DNA of 64,000 bases, from positions 1-64,000 of the forward strand of contig NZ_ACDZ02000013.1 of assembly GCF_000173915.1 (NCBI RefSeq), given 5' to 3'. The notes beneath the pieces are model-generated. The model was not told the origin of the DNA. It searched no databases and saw only the letters and a program-made list of their open reading frames with translations. Positions 57,601 to 64,000 of this stretch are shown one piece after another; the stretch's first letter is position 1, and every line of letters begins with the position of its first letter. A program made the translations under genes and the position numbers. This stretch comes from Gemella haemolysans ATCC 10379. GTDB lineage: Bacteria; Bacillota; Bacilli; Staphylococcales; Gemellaceae.

Positions 57601-58286
57601 TTTGATAATTCCTCAGTAACCTTTTTTAATTCTTCTGAATTTATAGATTTTTCTACTGATTTTTCTTTTGAATTATCAACTTCTTGTTTCGATATTTCGA
57701 TTTTATTATCATCTTTTACTTCTGCCTTAATAGATTTCAAGATTGCCACATAAGAACTTATTTCTCGTACTTTTTTATCTACTTCTACTTGTGTTGGATT
57801 ATTTTCTATTAGAACTTCCACAGATTCAAGTTTTTTTGTTGCTTCATCAATTATTGATTGTTGCTTAGAGTTATTTTTAATTCTTTCTAACTGAACTTTC
57901 AACTCTTCAATTTTTTGTAGCAATAAAGTTTTATCGGCTTCTTGTTGTGTTTTTTCACTATCTTGCTCTTTTTTACTAGTTTGTGAATTCAACTTCTCTG
58001 CTACTGCTTCCGCAACTTTCTCACGTGTGTTTTCTATTTTCTTCTCAACAGGTTTGACTTCAACCGAAGTTTCTGTAGACGCGTTTAATTCCTTAGAATT
58101 GTCTACCTTATTATTACCGTTAGTCTGAACAGAACTATCACTAGCCTCTGCAGCTCCAGCACCAAAGAATAAACCTACTCCAATAAGAACACTCACCGCT
58201 CCCGCTTTGAATTTTTTTATGGAGTACGTCTCTACTTTTTCTGCTTGACGTTCATATTGTTTTTTTAGGTTATTTTTTCCTATCAT
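48672..58286 (-). CDS. Giant YSIRK/LPXTG-type cell-wall-anchored surface protein with MucBP-like repeats
   Basis: 3204 residues from ATG 58286, which has AGGA 8 nt before it; the ATG at 58316 has none. The YSIRK-type signal ([16 protein letters not shown], 21-36) directs septal secretion, with cleavage near AEAS 46-49. Then come a charged coiled-coil zone (about 50-290), a large unrecognised adhesin-like region (about 300-1460), and two Ig-like units with [17 protein letters not shown] and [16 protein letters not shown] (about 1480-1680). About nine diverse (about 1685-2480) and six near-identical (2485-2985) MucBP-like repeats follow. About 30 PNKPVE hexapeptides span the wall. The sortase signal is LANTG, a hydrophobic helix and RRRKNDKN. 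A mucin-binding adhesin is inferred. Confidence 0.88.
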   Translation of the reverse strand: MIGKNNLKKQYERQAEKVETYSIKKFKAGAVSVLIGVGLFFGAGAAEASDSSVQTNGNNKVDNSKELNASTETSVEVKPVEKKIENTREKVAEAVAEKLNSQTSKKEQDSEKTQQEADKTLLLQKIEELKVQLERIKNNSKQQSIIDEATKKLESVEVLIENNPTQVEVDKKVREISSYVAILKSIKAEVKDDNKIEISKQEVDNSKEKSVEKSINSEELKKVTEELSKAVFNARGLTSADDRKVVEEAKTVIKDANASLDNSSLTKAELDDLFKRATKSRNSVMNVITRFMSGKRDVRNGKEIPKEDLRAGASVSNDALYGHLTFLDSNGVSKNISEDTVPVVSNGDGKRVLKLQLGFSSSSATPIKNGKIRYIIPKNHLNSDVKPSLSNSALASGSPKDLSDENNFIYEINLNTITGGTVGQINIEQQISSSIDKSPSAGDTTIARAEFYNGDELISTTTATAKYEYLSQILYKESDKKENKNLFDYVPGYYDRELIVGTKNSDGTFSPIKGNTFTLPFITYDRGKEFLQGTDVGDKNGNGRLTDVDYTITGIPEFLELVPTVETNHYWTLEGNVAKLNYDKTSVDAYKRPTRVGLNKGNNGPVFRVKEGYFDNPQKMEEYLSSNGGKKVDIEYKAIGHRPDGSTYTQVLATSEALNNQLKFLIGDDRPAPIPGERMATGVTTPNKQRLFSNQSDTDEFNVHYAYNPGPLRDKNGALTPRALKGNGDKLDNNYFVYSVPTDKPNTYFTHFQLTETHANVIQKDGTTKLEYYNNSETSKQSFNYTFAKPFKLYGVKADGTREELKEMSTANQLYEEVEIDKSKQFTRLVLEHPDIADKFIEAGDNYVPLGFRSTVRTTMANWQEMAADDSITRHENNIEVSLSTQGNSLEAATTMTYPATAKKNNYNTAVHTKERFTAGLGISPVLPFGATWGESYDANRGSNKDNITRNQIVPFMVRYTAPEYYNNAIKTVDGKKVLNSEDLDEKIQNATVMLVADSTLPLTNFRMPMDNKMFSNKFSTQGRANYSAGDYEEVVKDTEVINPDKIIKDYKGTGKTAYIFKAKDLGLKSVDLNLNQLNNDGPVALTFEVVNNGQAENGTYHIDSYLVWDKESQRLVGKDPSLSADILEGHEPGRQVVKATTDVTLKVASEYYTQLTIAKKNEVGVMGIINVKNGEDVVLNPSVVNAADAPAVLKEVMVEIPKNYAEPHKVAETSLKGPIPSTADYHVVYTTSKGTNAEKTTAQYVTADQITDWSTVTAVKYVFDREYILHKGEKFQTSFDVHVHEDNPNLVEGQSQVWLKDGRNSWLESNKVGLITEDQRGKLKVRHVNLSGNDIMSETADKGFQNDPYTTSSYGIIDRANDGKAYIYSNVHAESDATSGTYEKQQTKKVIYVYVEADRKEERKDVTRTINYVEKDNEGNVIFPQRTFTRPAKRVVYTIKEGPRTGEKIYGPWQRVYNSPLDWPTEVSPTGNNEYTLVGRKDDETIKNVEKEPTVTWKSTNEDIQVDPVTGKVTIAADKVKAGTGISVVTKDSNNTLTNVSSTDDAGNKVISPLASETTRLEITYIPKGQKEPITSIVTKEGNRWTTTDTNLTLNASSGEVTISKDKREFGQSVTTVAKDSNGNSTTLPAISNKKDAVIRPVTEAFTMDIIYTPAGQDTPVTVTLSREIIENKEYTVLYEARKGSININYEDTEGNVIKAKQAYVSEQKLKNATDVDGTELTGPNKSSFSMGALQGEKREKFRPDKITLEDGKIYNLRRVKPNTPRDYGNLVEGTTEITYVYELAKGTVRVKYQDTNGRGFGLADKVIKDNVPTGEAYDTTTSENKPTRYETNDGKIYELVTVAKTEGNVQYDANGVRTNVNQATKAEPTGTVAEGNKEITYIYELKKGSVVVHYIDTEGNKIKDDRTDKDNVTTGTQYNVTDATNKPAKITTSEGKIFELVTEAKTEGEVQYDATGLKNDSAAVTGRVKAETLEVTYVYKEKKSGVTVKYVDSQGRPIAGTATMPGDTTEIVTADGLKPVTDASIKSDYDVTSKKATKITTEDGKVYRLIADRNGLQAGSKPATGKVEENEIIVTYQYELLGSVVTKYELSDGTKLTGALTFDDATTPTTVEEKGLAVANATDVSNGTNYDAGTSVNKPNKITTATGEVYYLITSNNGVKADSASVTGTVEEGKTKEVTYVYEKAGSVVIKYINTDGTEIKKSVQDSTNVKVGTAYNATENDEKPATIEFNNKKYKLVTKEGTTTTNATYSVEAVVTNGENVGAATGQVVSGKTLEVTYVYEEVKGNVLVKYVDETGAPLAGIATMPGDTTETVTAAGVTAVTEAELGTSYDNKVAEKKATKITTAVGKVYELVAENNGLYNTSEPETGTVTEADKVVTFVYKEKKSAVNVKYVDKNGQPLAGTATMPGDTTETVTTDGLKPVTNVSVNSDYNVADKKASKITTADGKVYRLITEREGLLDGSKPVSGKVEENEITVTYQYELVNGNVTVSYKDTEGNTIEGYETPKDAEKDAPTGKDFNTATEALKPTKITTPSGKVYNLVPARTEGNESGKVTEEPQDVTYVYELAKGDVTVTYKDTEGNTIEGYETPKDAEKESPTGKDFNTATEALKPTKITTPDGKVYNLVPTRTEGNENGKVTEEPQNVTYVYELVKGDVTVTYKDTEGNKIEGYETPKDAEKDAPTGKDFNTAIDTLKPTKITTPSGKVYNLVPARTEGNENGKVTETPQNVTYVYELAKGNVTVTYKDTEGNKIPGYETPKNVETQSPTGKEYTTVTEALKPTKITTKDGKVYNLVPTRTEGNEKGKVTENPQNVTYVYELAKGNVTVTYKDTEGNSIEGYETPKDAEKDAPTGKEYTTVTEALKPTKITTPSGKVYNLVPTRTEGNESGKVTEEPQNVTYVYELAKGNVTVTYKDTEGNSIEGYEIPKDAEKDAPTGKDFNTATEALKPTKITTPSGKVYNLVPTRTEGNENGKVTEEPQNVTYVYEVEPNKPVEPNKPVEPNKPVEPNKPVEPNKPVEPNKPVEPNKPVEPNKPVEPNKPVEPNKPVEPNKPVEPNKPVEPNKPVEPNKPVEPNKPVEPNKPMEPTKPVEPNKPVEPNKPVEPNKPVEPNKPVEPNKPVEPNKPVEPNKPVEPNKPVEPNKPVEPNKPVEPNKPVEPNKPVEPTKRLANTGTTETSTGLVGLGLGILGGLLSATRRRKNDKN
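48788..49327 (-). repeat. 18-bp tandem repeat array coding for EPNKPV
   Basis: About thirty 18-bp units, nearly all encoding the hexapeptide EPNKPV. A few third-position variants and one divergent unit (PMEPTKP, near 49021-49035) are visible. It forms the proline-rich wall-spanning stalk of the surface protein. Copy number is likely to vary or be misassembled. Confidence 0.95.
49328..50842 (-). repeat. Six 84-residue (252-bp) MucBP-like repeats
   Basis: Six consecutive units begin [13 protein letters not shown] or [13 protein letters not shown] and end VTYVYELAK. They differ by only a few residues each (for example TPSGK/TPDGK/TKDGK). Synonymous differences are few, so recent homogenisation by recombination is likely. 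Confidence 0.92.
50843..53235 (-). repeat. Diverged MucBP-like repeats
   Basis: About nine units of roughly 65-110 residues share the frame G-x-V-x-V-x-Y-x-D/N-T-x-G, a central KPTKITTxxGKxY-L block, and the ending VTYVYE. Two share PGDTTE and KVYRLI segments almost exactly. They are older than the six units next to them. Confidence 0.85.
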
Positions 58287-58349
58287 CTTTTTCTTCCTAC
58301 TTTCTATGAAACTCATAAATTTAAACCAATTCTATTTATATATAAAAAT

Positions 58350-58379
58350 ATTTTATCACAAAAATTTCATATTATGAAA
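58350..58379 (-). promoter_or_regulatory. Adhesin promoter with overlapping palindrome
   Basis: Minus strand: -35 TTCATA (58373-58378), a 17-bp spacer, and -10 TAAAAT (58350-58355). The palindrome TTTCATA-A-TATGAAA (58365-58379) covers the -35, as an operator would. The weak -35 suggests that an activator helps. Confidence 0.45.
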
Positions 58380-58402
58380 CTATTGAACCTGATTTATTTT
58401 AT

Positions 58403-58441
58403 TTTACTTTAATTATTTACTTTAACTGTTTACTTTTATAA
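58403..58441. repeat. Three 13-bp direct repeats upstream of the adhesin promoter
   Basis: TTTACTTTAATTA, TTTACTTTAACTG and TTTACTTTTATAA lie head to tail, sharing TTTACTTT. They begin about 25 bp upstream of the -35 box, where activator sites are common. Confidence 0.6.
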
Positions 58442-58591
58442 CTGAGCTTAAGAAAAATCTTCCGGAGTCACCTTTATAATTTTTTTCATATTTTCAATAA
58501 ATTTTTTAATAAGTATTTTTTATATTAATTTTTTATGTATAATTTACTCTTTCTACACTCATTTTACAATTATAGTTTTTTTCATCATACT

Positions 58592-58630
58592 AAAAAAAGA
58601 CCCAAAACCAAGTTTTCTTAGTTTTGGATC
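58592..58630 (-). terminator. Terminator after secDF
   Basis: Minus strand: GATCCAAAACTAAG pairs with CTTGGTTTTGGGTC around AAAA, followed by seven T residues. It starts 10 bp after the secDF stop. Confidence 0.9.
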
Positions 58631-58639
58631 TATATATTT

Positions 58640-60934
58640 CTATACTAGAACTTTATCATTTTCTTTTCTCTCTCTTGGAGATTGGCGAACATTAACTTCG
58701 ATTTTTCCTTTTTTGTTTAATTCACGTACTTTTAACACTGCCCATAATTGTGCTGCGATAAATAGTGATGAATATAAACCAAAGATTAATCCAATAAGTA
58801 ATGCTACGTTGAATGAATAGATTGAACTACTTCCTAATAATAACATAACTACTACAGTAATAATAACTGTTAATACTGTATTGATAGAACGCGTTAATGT
58901 TTGACGTAATGATACGTCTACTAGTTTATAGATTTGTTCTTTAGATGTTAGTACTTTTTCATGACGCATATGTTCACGAATACGGTCAAATGTAACGATT
59001 GTATCGTTAATCGAGTAACCTACAATTGTTAGTACCGCTGCGATGAATGTAATATCTATTTCTAATCGTAATAAGCTAGCGATGAAAATGATGATACACA
59101 CGTCATGCAGTAATGCAATAACACTCGTAAGCCCCATGCGCCATTCAAATCTAAATGCTACATAGATAATAATACCTATAGAAGCATATATTAATGCAAA
59201 TAATGCATTTTTAGCTAATTCTTTACCAATTACTGGAGATACAACACTTAGGTTAGCATCTTTTTGATATTTTTTAGCAAAGTATTCTTTTATTTCAATT
59301 GATTTATCTTGTTCAAAGCTCTCTTTAGAGTGAATTGTTGCTTGTTTTTTATCTGGTGATAACACTATTTTTTCATCTTTTACTTTTAAGTTATTTAAAT
59401 CTTCTTGAATTTTCTCTACAGATAATTCTGTATTTGCAGCTACGTCTATACGAGTACCACTAGAAAAGTCAATTCCTAGGTTAAGTTTGTTCATTCCTAG
59501 AGAAATAGATCCTGCAATCATAATTGCAATACTTAATGCAAAGAATTTCTTCATATGTTTAGTAAAGCTTAACCATTCAAATTTAGTACTTAAGTTTAAT
59601 GAATTTATACCAAACTTAGTTTCATGAATACTCTTCTTACTTACACCGAAGTAACCTGGGTGTTTGTTAAAGATATTAGAGTTTACTAATAAGCTAAGTA
59701 ATAATCTAGTACCAAATACAGCAGTTATAAAGCTGACAAGAATTGATAATAGTAACATTGTCGCGAAACCTTTAACACTACTTGTACCAAAGATGAATAG
59801 TACTACTGCAGCAATAACTGTTGTAAATTGCGAGTCAAAGATTGTCCATAATGACTGTTTAGCTCCATCTAAATATGCTTTTTTCAATGGATATCCTGCT
59901 CGTACTTCTTCTTTAATTCTTTCATACATGATGATATTAGCATCGACTGCCATACCAACCCCAAGAATTAAGGCTGCAATACCAGGAAGTGTTAATACCC
60001 CTGAGATCATATTGAAGAACACTACCGTAATATATACGTAGGCAACCATCATTACACTCGCTACGAATCCAGGAACACGATAAATAAATAACATGAATAG
60101 GCAGATAATAGCTAAAGCTACAGCACCTGCATATACCGTTTGATGTAATGCATCAGCACCGAATTGAGCTCCTACTGAGTTAGAGTATATTTCTGTTAAC
60201 TTAACCGGTAAAGCTCCTGAATTTAATAAAGCTGCCATTTCTTTAGCTTCTTTTACCGTGAAGTTACCAGTGATTTGAACATCTTTAGAGTTAATAGTTT
60301 GAGCAACTTGTGGTGCAGAAACATATTTAGGTTTCTCTTTAGCAGCTTCAGCTTTGAATGAATCTCCTTCATTGAAGTCCATCCAAATAACCATTAAGTT
60401 TTGACCTTGACCTCGTTTGCTAATTTCTGATGTAATATTACCAAATTTATCAGCATCTTTTAATTTCAAGTTAACATCTGGTTTATTGTTTTGATCAAAG
60501 CCTTGAGAAGCTCCATTTTCTTCTAAATCAGAACCGTCTAACAGTACTTTATCTTCAATATCACGAATAGTTAAGTTCGCTTGTGTTGATAAAACTTTAC
60601 GAGCTGATTCTTGGTCTTTCACCCCTGCAAGTTCAACACGAATTCTATTTCCTGACTCAACAGTAATAACCGGTTCACTTACCCCAAGTATATTAATACG
60701 TCTACTAATAGTATCAGCAGTTGCTTTAACAGCCGCTTCATCTATAGTTTGACCTTCTTTAAGAGGTTCTACTTGGTATAGTACCTCAAATCCTCCTTGA
60801 AGATCCAGTCCAAGATTTACTTTTTCAGCATTAGATTTTGATGTTAACCCTATTGATGTTAGGATAATAACTACTAATGACAGGAAAGCTATAATTCTAC
60901 TGAACTTTTTCTTCTCATTTCTTCTTCCTCTCAT
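58640..60934 (-). CDS. secDF: Protein translocase subunit SecDF (fused)
   Basis: RND-type membrane protein that uses the proton gradient to help late protein export through SecYEG. Its 764 residues fuse SecD and SecF, as in many Firmicutes. SecD: TM1 (about 14-29), the exposed P1 region with VNLGLDLQGGFEVLYQV and IRVELAGVKDQESARKVL, and five helices with ALILGVGMAVDANIIMYER (the conserved D of the proton path). SecF starts near residue 455 (KLNLGIDFSSGTRIDV) and has IVGYSINDTIVTFDRIRE. It neighbours the giant secreted adhesin, but is transcribed separately. AAGGAG precedes the start. Confidence 0.96.
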   Translation of the reverse strand: MRGRRNEKKKFSRIIAFLSLVVIILTSIGLTSKSNAEKVNLGLDLQGGFEVLYQVEPLKEGQTIDEAAVKATADTISRRINILGVSEPVITVESGNRIRVELAGVKDQESARKVLSTQANLTIRDIEDKVLLDGSDLEENGASQGFDQNNKPDVNLKLKDADKFGNITSEISKRGQGQNLMVIWMDFNEGDSFKAEAAKEKPKYVSAPQVAQTINSKDVQITGNFTVKEAKEMAALLNSGALPVKLTEIYSNSVGAQFGADALHQTVYAGAVALAIICLFMLFIYRVPGFVASVMMVAYVYITVVFFNMISGVLTLPGIAALILGVGMAVDANIIMYERIKEEVRAGYPLKKAYLDGAKQSLWTIFDSQFTTVIAAVVLFIFGTSSVKGFATMLLLSILVSFITAVFGTRLLLSLLVNSNIFNKHPGYFGVSKKSIHETKFGINSLNLSTKFEWLSFTKHMKKFFALSIAIMIAGSISLGMNKLNLGIDFSSGTRIDVAANTELSVEKIQEDLNNLKVKDEKIVLSPDKKQATIHSKESFEQDKSIEIKEYFAKKYQKDANLSVVSPVIGKELAKNALFALIYASIGIIIYVAFRFEWRMGLTSVIALLHDVCIIIFIASLLRLEIDITFIAAVLTIVGYSINDTIVTFDRIREHMRHEKVLTSKEQIYKLVDVSLRQTLTRSINTVLTVIITVVVMLLLGSSSIYSFNVALLIGLIFGLYSSLFIAAQLWAVLKVRELNKKGKIEVNVRQSPRERKENDKVLV

Positions 60935-61071
60935 GAAAGTTCTCCTTTATTTTATTTTTCATTGTACAATTTATAGTAATCAAATATAAAATTATTTATA
61001 TGTAAATCGCTATATAGGTAATTAATACGCTACCTTCTAATTTATCAAATTTTCGCTAAGTTATCAAGTAT

Positions 61072-61905
61072 TTATTTAATTTTTTTATAATAATCTTCTA
61101 CATATTTAATAACAGAAAAATCATTATTATTTCCGATGACTTCATCACACATATTTTGAATTTCTTCTTTAGCATTACTTGGACAAACACTCCAGCCTGC
61201 TACATCGAACATTTCTTTGTCATTAAAATTATCACCAAATACTACACAATCTTCGATTGGAGAATTATAATATTCAGCTAGTTTTTCAATCGCTGTTCCT
61301 TTATTACATCCTTTAGGCATAATATCGAAGAAATCAGTCGCCGAAAATGTTCCATCTACTTCTAGAACTCTACTTACCTCATTAAAGAAATTCACTACTT
61401 TATCATGATCTTTAGCAATCATCATAATTTTTTGACAATCTTCTTTGTTTTTCTTAATTTCACCTATAATGTCGTCATGAATATACATTGGCGTTTTCAG
61501 TTCCTCTGGCATATCCGCTTCAAGTTTCTTCATTCGAGCCATACTAAATGACAAATGATTACAATAAATATAATTTAATGTATACACGTGAAATTCTATC
61601 TCATCATCATTTAGTTCTTTAAACATGTTATAAATTTTTTCAATTTCTTCTATTTTAAAACTCTTTTGATAAACTATTTCACCTGTTGATAAATTTCTAA
61701 TTAAACTTCCATTATTAGAAATAACTACATCGTTCATCCCTAAGTTGTAATAATAATGCTTAACCGCAATATCAGGTCTTCCTGTGGCAATTATGAACTT
61801 ACTTCCTTTATCTTGCAGTTTTACTATTACATCTTTCGCATTTGGTGCAACTTCTTTTTTATCATTTAAAAAAGTTCCATCCATATCAGTAATAAACCAT
61901 TTCAT
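61072..61905 (-). CDS. Cof-type HAD-family phosphatase
   Basis: Cytoplasmic sugar- or nucleotide-phosphate phosphatase, 277 residues. It shows HAD motif I DMDGTFLND (D7 nucleophile, D9), motif II IIATGRPD, the C2-type cap (about 85-190), and motif IV VVFGDNFNDKEMFDVAG with the Mg aspartates. Substrate is not predictable within Cof proteins. It overlaps the upstream GtrA gene by one base (TAATG), so the pair is translated together. No clear terminator follows. Confidence 0.9.
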   Translation of the reverse strand: MKWFITDMDGTFLNDKKEVAPNAKDVIVKLQDKGSKFIIATGRPDIAVKHYYYNLGMNDVVISNNGSLIRNLSTGEIVYQKSFKIEEIEKIYNMFKELNDDEIEFHVYTLNYIYCNHLSFSMARMKKLEADMPEELKTPMYIHDDIIGEIKKNKEDCQKIMMIAKDHDKVVNFFNEVSRVLEVDGTFSATDFFDIMPKGCNKGTAIEKLAEYYNSPIEDCVVFGDNFNDKEMFDVAGWSVCPSNAKEEIQNMCDEVIGNNNDFSVIKYVEDYYKKIK

Positions 61906-62339
61906 TAGTTATTTTTCTCCTTTGTGAAAACTAAAAATTTACTAATAACATAATTAGCAACAAGTACTACGAATTGAATAATAAATTTACTTAAATAAGC
62001 ATTCATTCCTAAGTAAATGAATAACTCAACTCCAAATACTTCTATAACAAGCGTAGATAATCGAGCTGTAAAGAATTTACTAAGTTCATAAAATACCTTC
62101 TTAAATCCTACAGCTTTCGAATTAAATACATACTTAGCATTAACAAAATATGCAAATAAAATCGATAATGTTATAGATATTAAATTCGCTGGTCTAACTT
62201 CCATTCCATAGTAATACAAAATAAAGTATGTAACAACATTTACTAATGTCGTACAAACTCCAAAGAATATGTAGTTAACTATACTTTTGTATTTAGGTTC
62301 TTTGTAAAGATCCAGCATTTTTTTTATTAAATTTCTCAT
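61905..62339 (-). CDS. GtrA-family membrane protein
   Basis: 144 residues with four membrane helices (about 20-37, 45-62, 82-105, 112-135). The family pattern is NYIFFGVCTTLVNVVTYFIL at helix 1 and RPANLISITLSILFAYFVNAKYVF. GtrA proteins are thought to flip lipid-linked sugars or assist in surface glycan building, including teichoic acid glycosylation. It is coupled to a Cof phosphatase. The acceptor glycan is unknown. Confidence 0.85.
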   Translation of the reverse strand: MRNLIKKMLDLYKEPKYKSIVNYIFFGVCTTLVNVVTYFILYYYGMEVRPANLISITLSILFAYFVNAKYVFNSKAVGFKKVFYELSKFFTARLSTLVIEVFGVELFIYLGMNAYLSKFIIQFVVLVANYVISKFLVFTKEKNN

Positions 62340-62477
62340 GCTATCCTCTTTATATTAAAATTTTGCCAACACTTAATTATATACCTATAAGTAGTTTTTT
62401 TCAAATTTTTACATATAAAACTATCATAACTAAACAACATTTTTTTGTTTAACTAATACATCGATATAATTTAAAAA

Positions 62478-62516
62478 ATTAAAGAGCATCTCAAGAAATG
62501 ATTGAGATACTCTTTT
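62478..62516 (-). terminator. Terminator after prfC
   Basis: Minus strand: AAAGAGTATCTCAA pairs with TTGAGATGCTCTTT (one wobble) around a 7-nt loop, followed by AATTTTTT. It begins 4 bp after the prfC stop. Confidence 0.88.
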
Positions 62517-62520
62517 TATA

Positions 62521-64000
62521 TTAAAGTTTACTAAATAGTTTTACATCTGGATATTTATCGCTAAACCAGTTCATTGCGAAATCATTTTCGAATAAGAATA
62601 CGTAGTTATCATATAAGTCTTTAACTAAGATACTTCTTGAACTTGACATGTTCTCATTAATTGATTCTTCGTTTTCAATCCAACGAGTAGTTTTTTGTCC
62701 AATACGTTCCATTATTACTTCAGTATTGTATTCATTTTTCATACGGTGCTCAAATACTTCAAATTGTAGCTGACCTACTGCTCCTAGGATAATTTGGTTC
62801 GTATGTAATGTTTTATAATATTGAATAGCCCCTTCTTGTACTAGTTGCTCAACACCTTTGTGGAAGTGTTTTTGTTTCAGTACATTTTTTGCAGAAACTT
62901 TTACAAATATTTCAGGCGTAAATGAAGGAAGTGCTTCAAATTCAACTTTTTTATTTTGATAAAGTGTATCACCAATTTGATAGTTTCCACTATCGTAAAG
63001 ACCGATAATATCTCCTGCATAAGCTACATCTACAGTAGCCTTATCATCTGCCATGAAATTAGTTGAACGTGAAATTTTTAATTTTTTCCCAGTTCTTGCT
63101 AAATTTACATCCATACCACGGTTGAATTCACCTGAACACACACGTAAGAATGCAATTCTGTCACGGTGTTTAGGGTCCATATTGGCTTGAATTTTGAAGA
63201 TAAAGCCTGAGAAGTCTTCACCTGTTGGTTGGATATCTTCTTCATTAACTCCACGACGACCTTTTGGTGTTGGAGCGTTATCTACGTAGTAGTTTAAGAA
63301 ACTTTCTACTCCAAATGATGACAATGCAGAACCGAAGAATACCGGTGTTTGTTCACCTTTTAATTGTTTATCGTAGTCGTAGTCAACACCTGCTTCTGTT
63401 ATAAGAATCATGTCCTCTACACATTTTTGATACATAGTATCTTGAGCAAGCGGATTATCATCTACGATATTATACTCTTCATCTAATTCTACGAAATCAC
63501 TGTCTTCTTTAAACGGCTCGATGAAATGATTTTTTCTATCCATAATACCGAAGAAGTTTTGTCCCATACCTACAGGAAGATTCATCGGATATGTTTCTAT
63601 TTCTAATTTTTCTTCAATTTCCTCTAATAATTCTAATGGATCTTTAATTTCACGGTCAACTTTATTGATAAATGTAAAGATTGGAATACCACGCATACGA
63701 CATACTTTGAATAATTTTAATGTCTGAGCCTCAATCCCTTTCGCTCCGTCAATTACCATCACAGCACTGTCTACAGCCATAAGTGTACGATATGTATCCT
63801 CTGAGAAATCTTCGTGCCCTGGTGTATCTAGGATGTTGATAATTTTGTTATCATAATCAAGTTGCATTACTGATGAAGTTACAGAGATACCACGTTGTTT
63901 CTCAATATCCATCCAGTCACTTTTTGCATATTTTCCTGTCTTTTTACCTTTTACTGTTCCTGCTTCACGAATAGCTCCACCGAATAATAGTAATTTCTCC
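62521..64000 (-). CDS. prfC: Peptide chain release factor 3 (5' end outside window)
   Basis: Translational GTPase that recycles RF1 and RF2. The frame enters the window from the right ([20 protein letters not shown] at about 63940-64000) and ends at 62521. The start and P-loop lie outside. Visible are the switch region [17 protein letters not shown]3 [15 protein letters not shown]4 INKVDRE, the domain II beta barrel ([20 protein letters not shown]) and the RF3 C-terminal domain ([19 protein letters not shown]). An internal ATG at 63912 is not the start. Confidence 0.97.
   Translation of the reverse strand, partial: EKLLLFGGAIREAGTVKGKKTGKYAKSDWMDIEKQRGISVTSSVMQLDYDNKIINILDTPGHEDFSEDTYRTLMAVDSAVMVIDGAKGIEAQTLKLFKVCRMRGIPIFTFINKVDREIKDPLELLEEIEEKLEIETYPMNLPVGMGQNFFGIMDRKNHFIEPFKEDSDFVELDEEYNIVDDNPLAQDTMYQKCVEDMILITEAGVDYDYDKQLKGEQTPVFFGSALSSFGVESFLNYYVDNAPTPKGRRGVNEEDIQPTGEDFSGFIFKIQANMDPKHRDRIAFLRVCSGEFNRGMDVNLARTGKKLKISRSTNFMADDKATVDVAYAGDIIGLYDSGNYQIGDTLYQNKKVEFEALPSFTPEIFVKVSAKNVLKQKHFHKGVEQLVQEGAIQYYKTLHTNQIILGAVGQLQFEVFEHRMKNEYNTEVIMERIGQKTTRWIENEESINENMSSSRSILVKDLYDNYVFLFENDFAMNWFSDKYPDVKLFSKL

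Larger units (their letters stand above)
58317..58639. other. Upstream region of the adhesin gene
   Basis: 323 bp holding the adhesin promoter, a palindrome, three direct repeats (listed separately) and the secDF terminator. The remainder is AT-rich with nothing recognised. Confidence 0.7.

Overview
The window is chromosomal DNA from a low-GC Firmicute of class Bacilli. AT-rich intergenic DNA, AGGAGG-type ribosome sites, TTGACA/TATAAT promoters and U-tailed terminators are everywhere. A Gemella-like commensal is my best guess, from the mix of staphylococcal and streptococcal gene arrangements and the giant YSIRK/LPXTG-type surface protein. No phage, insertion sequence or CRISPR array was seen.

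Layout. 1-2.6 kb: rplM-rpsI (rpsI cut by the window edge) and gltX. 2.7-8.4 kb: an acpS-alr-tex-oatA operon for acyl-carrier activation, D-alanine, RNA quality and peptidoglycan O-acetylation. 8.5-12.2 kb: a membrane zinc peptidase, der and an S1-type rpsA. 12.2-15.8 kb: phnC-phnE-rimM-trmD, where trmD is split by a -1 frameshift at an A AAA AAG run. 16-19.4 kb: a thioredoxin-like gene, six tRNA genes (Asn-Ser-Glu-Asp-Phe-His as transcribed) and two tandem phnD lipoprotein genes. 19.6-24.5 kb: sepF-ylmG-ylmH, an AI-2E-family exporter, a DUF1146-like protein, corA and a SpoU methyltransferase. 24.6-31.7 kb: a membrane rhodanese, a TM2 protein, dnaG-rpoD, and trkA-trkH. 31.8-36.6 kb: tmk-holB-trmN6-yazA-rsmI plus a truncated membrane histidine kinase, and an aminotransferase. 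36.9-42 kb: ilvE, a formate/nitrite transporter with a decayed copy beside it, and rny. 42.2-45.6 kb: rplK-rplA behind a probable L1 regulatory hairpin, and a GntR-ABC operon. 45.8-48 kb: a glycosyltransferase, an AhpD-like protein and a radical SAM protein. 48.7-58.3 kb: one 3204-residue wall-anchored adhesin. 58.6-64 kb: secDF, a Cof hydrolase with GtrA, and the 3' part of prfC.

The most interesting item is the radical SAM gene at 46980. Its frame ends at a UGA followed by five sense codons and then UAG. A 17-nt hairpin with a GGU loop lies 15 nt after the UGA, as in a bacterial SECIS. This looks like a selenocysteine protein. Second is the trmD frameshift: a -1 shift exactly at the slippery heptamer restores a full-length 243-residue TrmD. 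Other points are a 14-bp perfect inverted repeat embracing the tRNA promoter, repeat arrays and operator-like sites at the adhesin gene, and a membrane histidine-kinase remnant without an ATPase domain.
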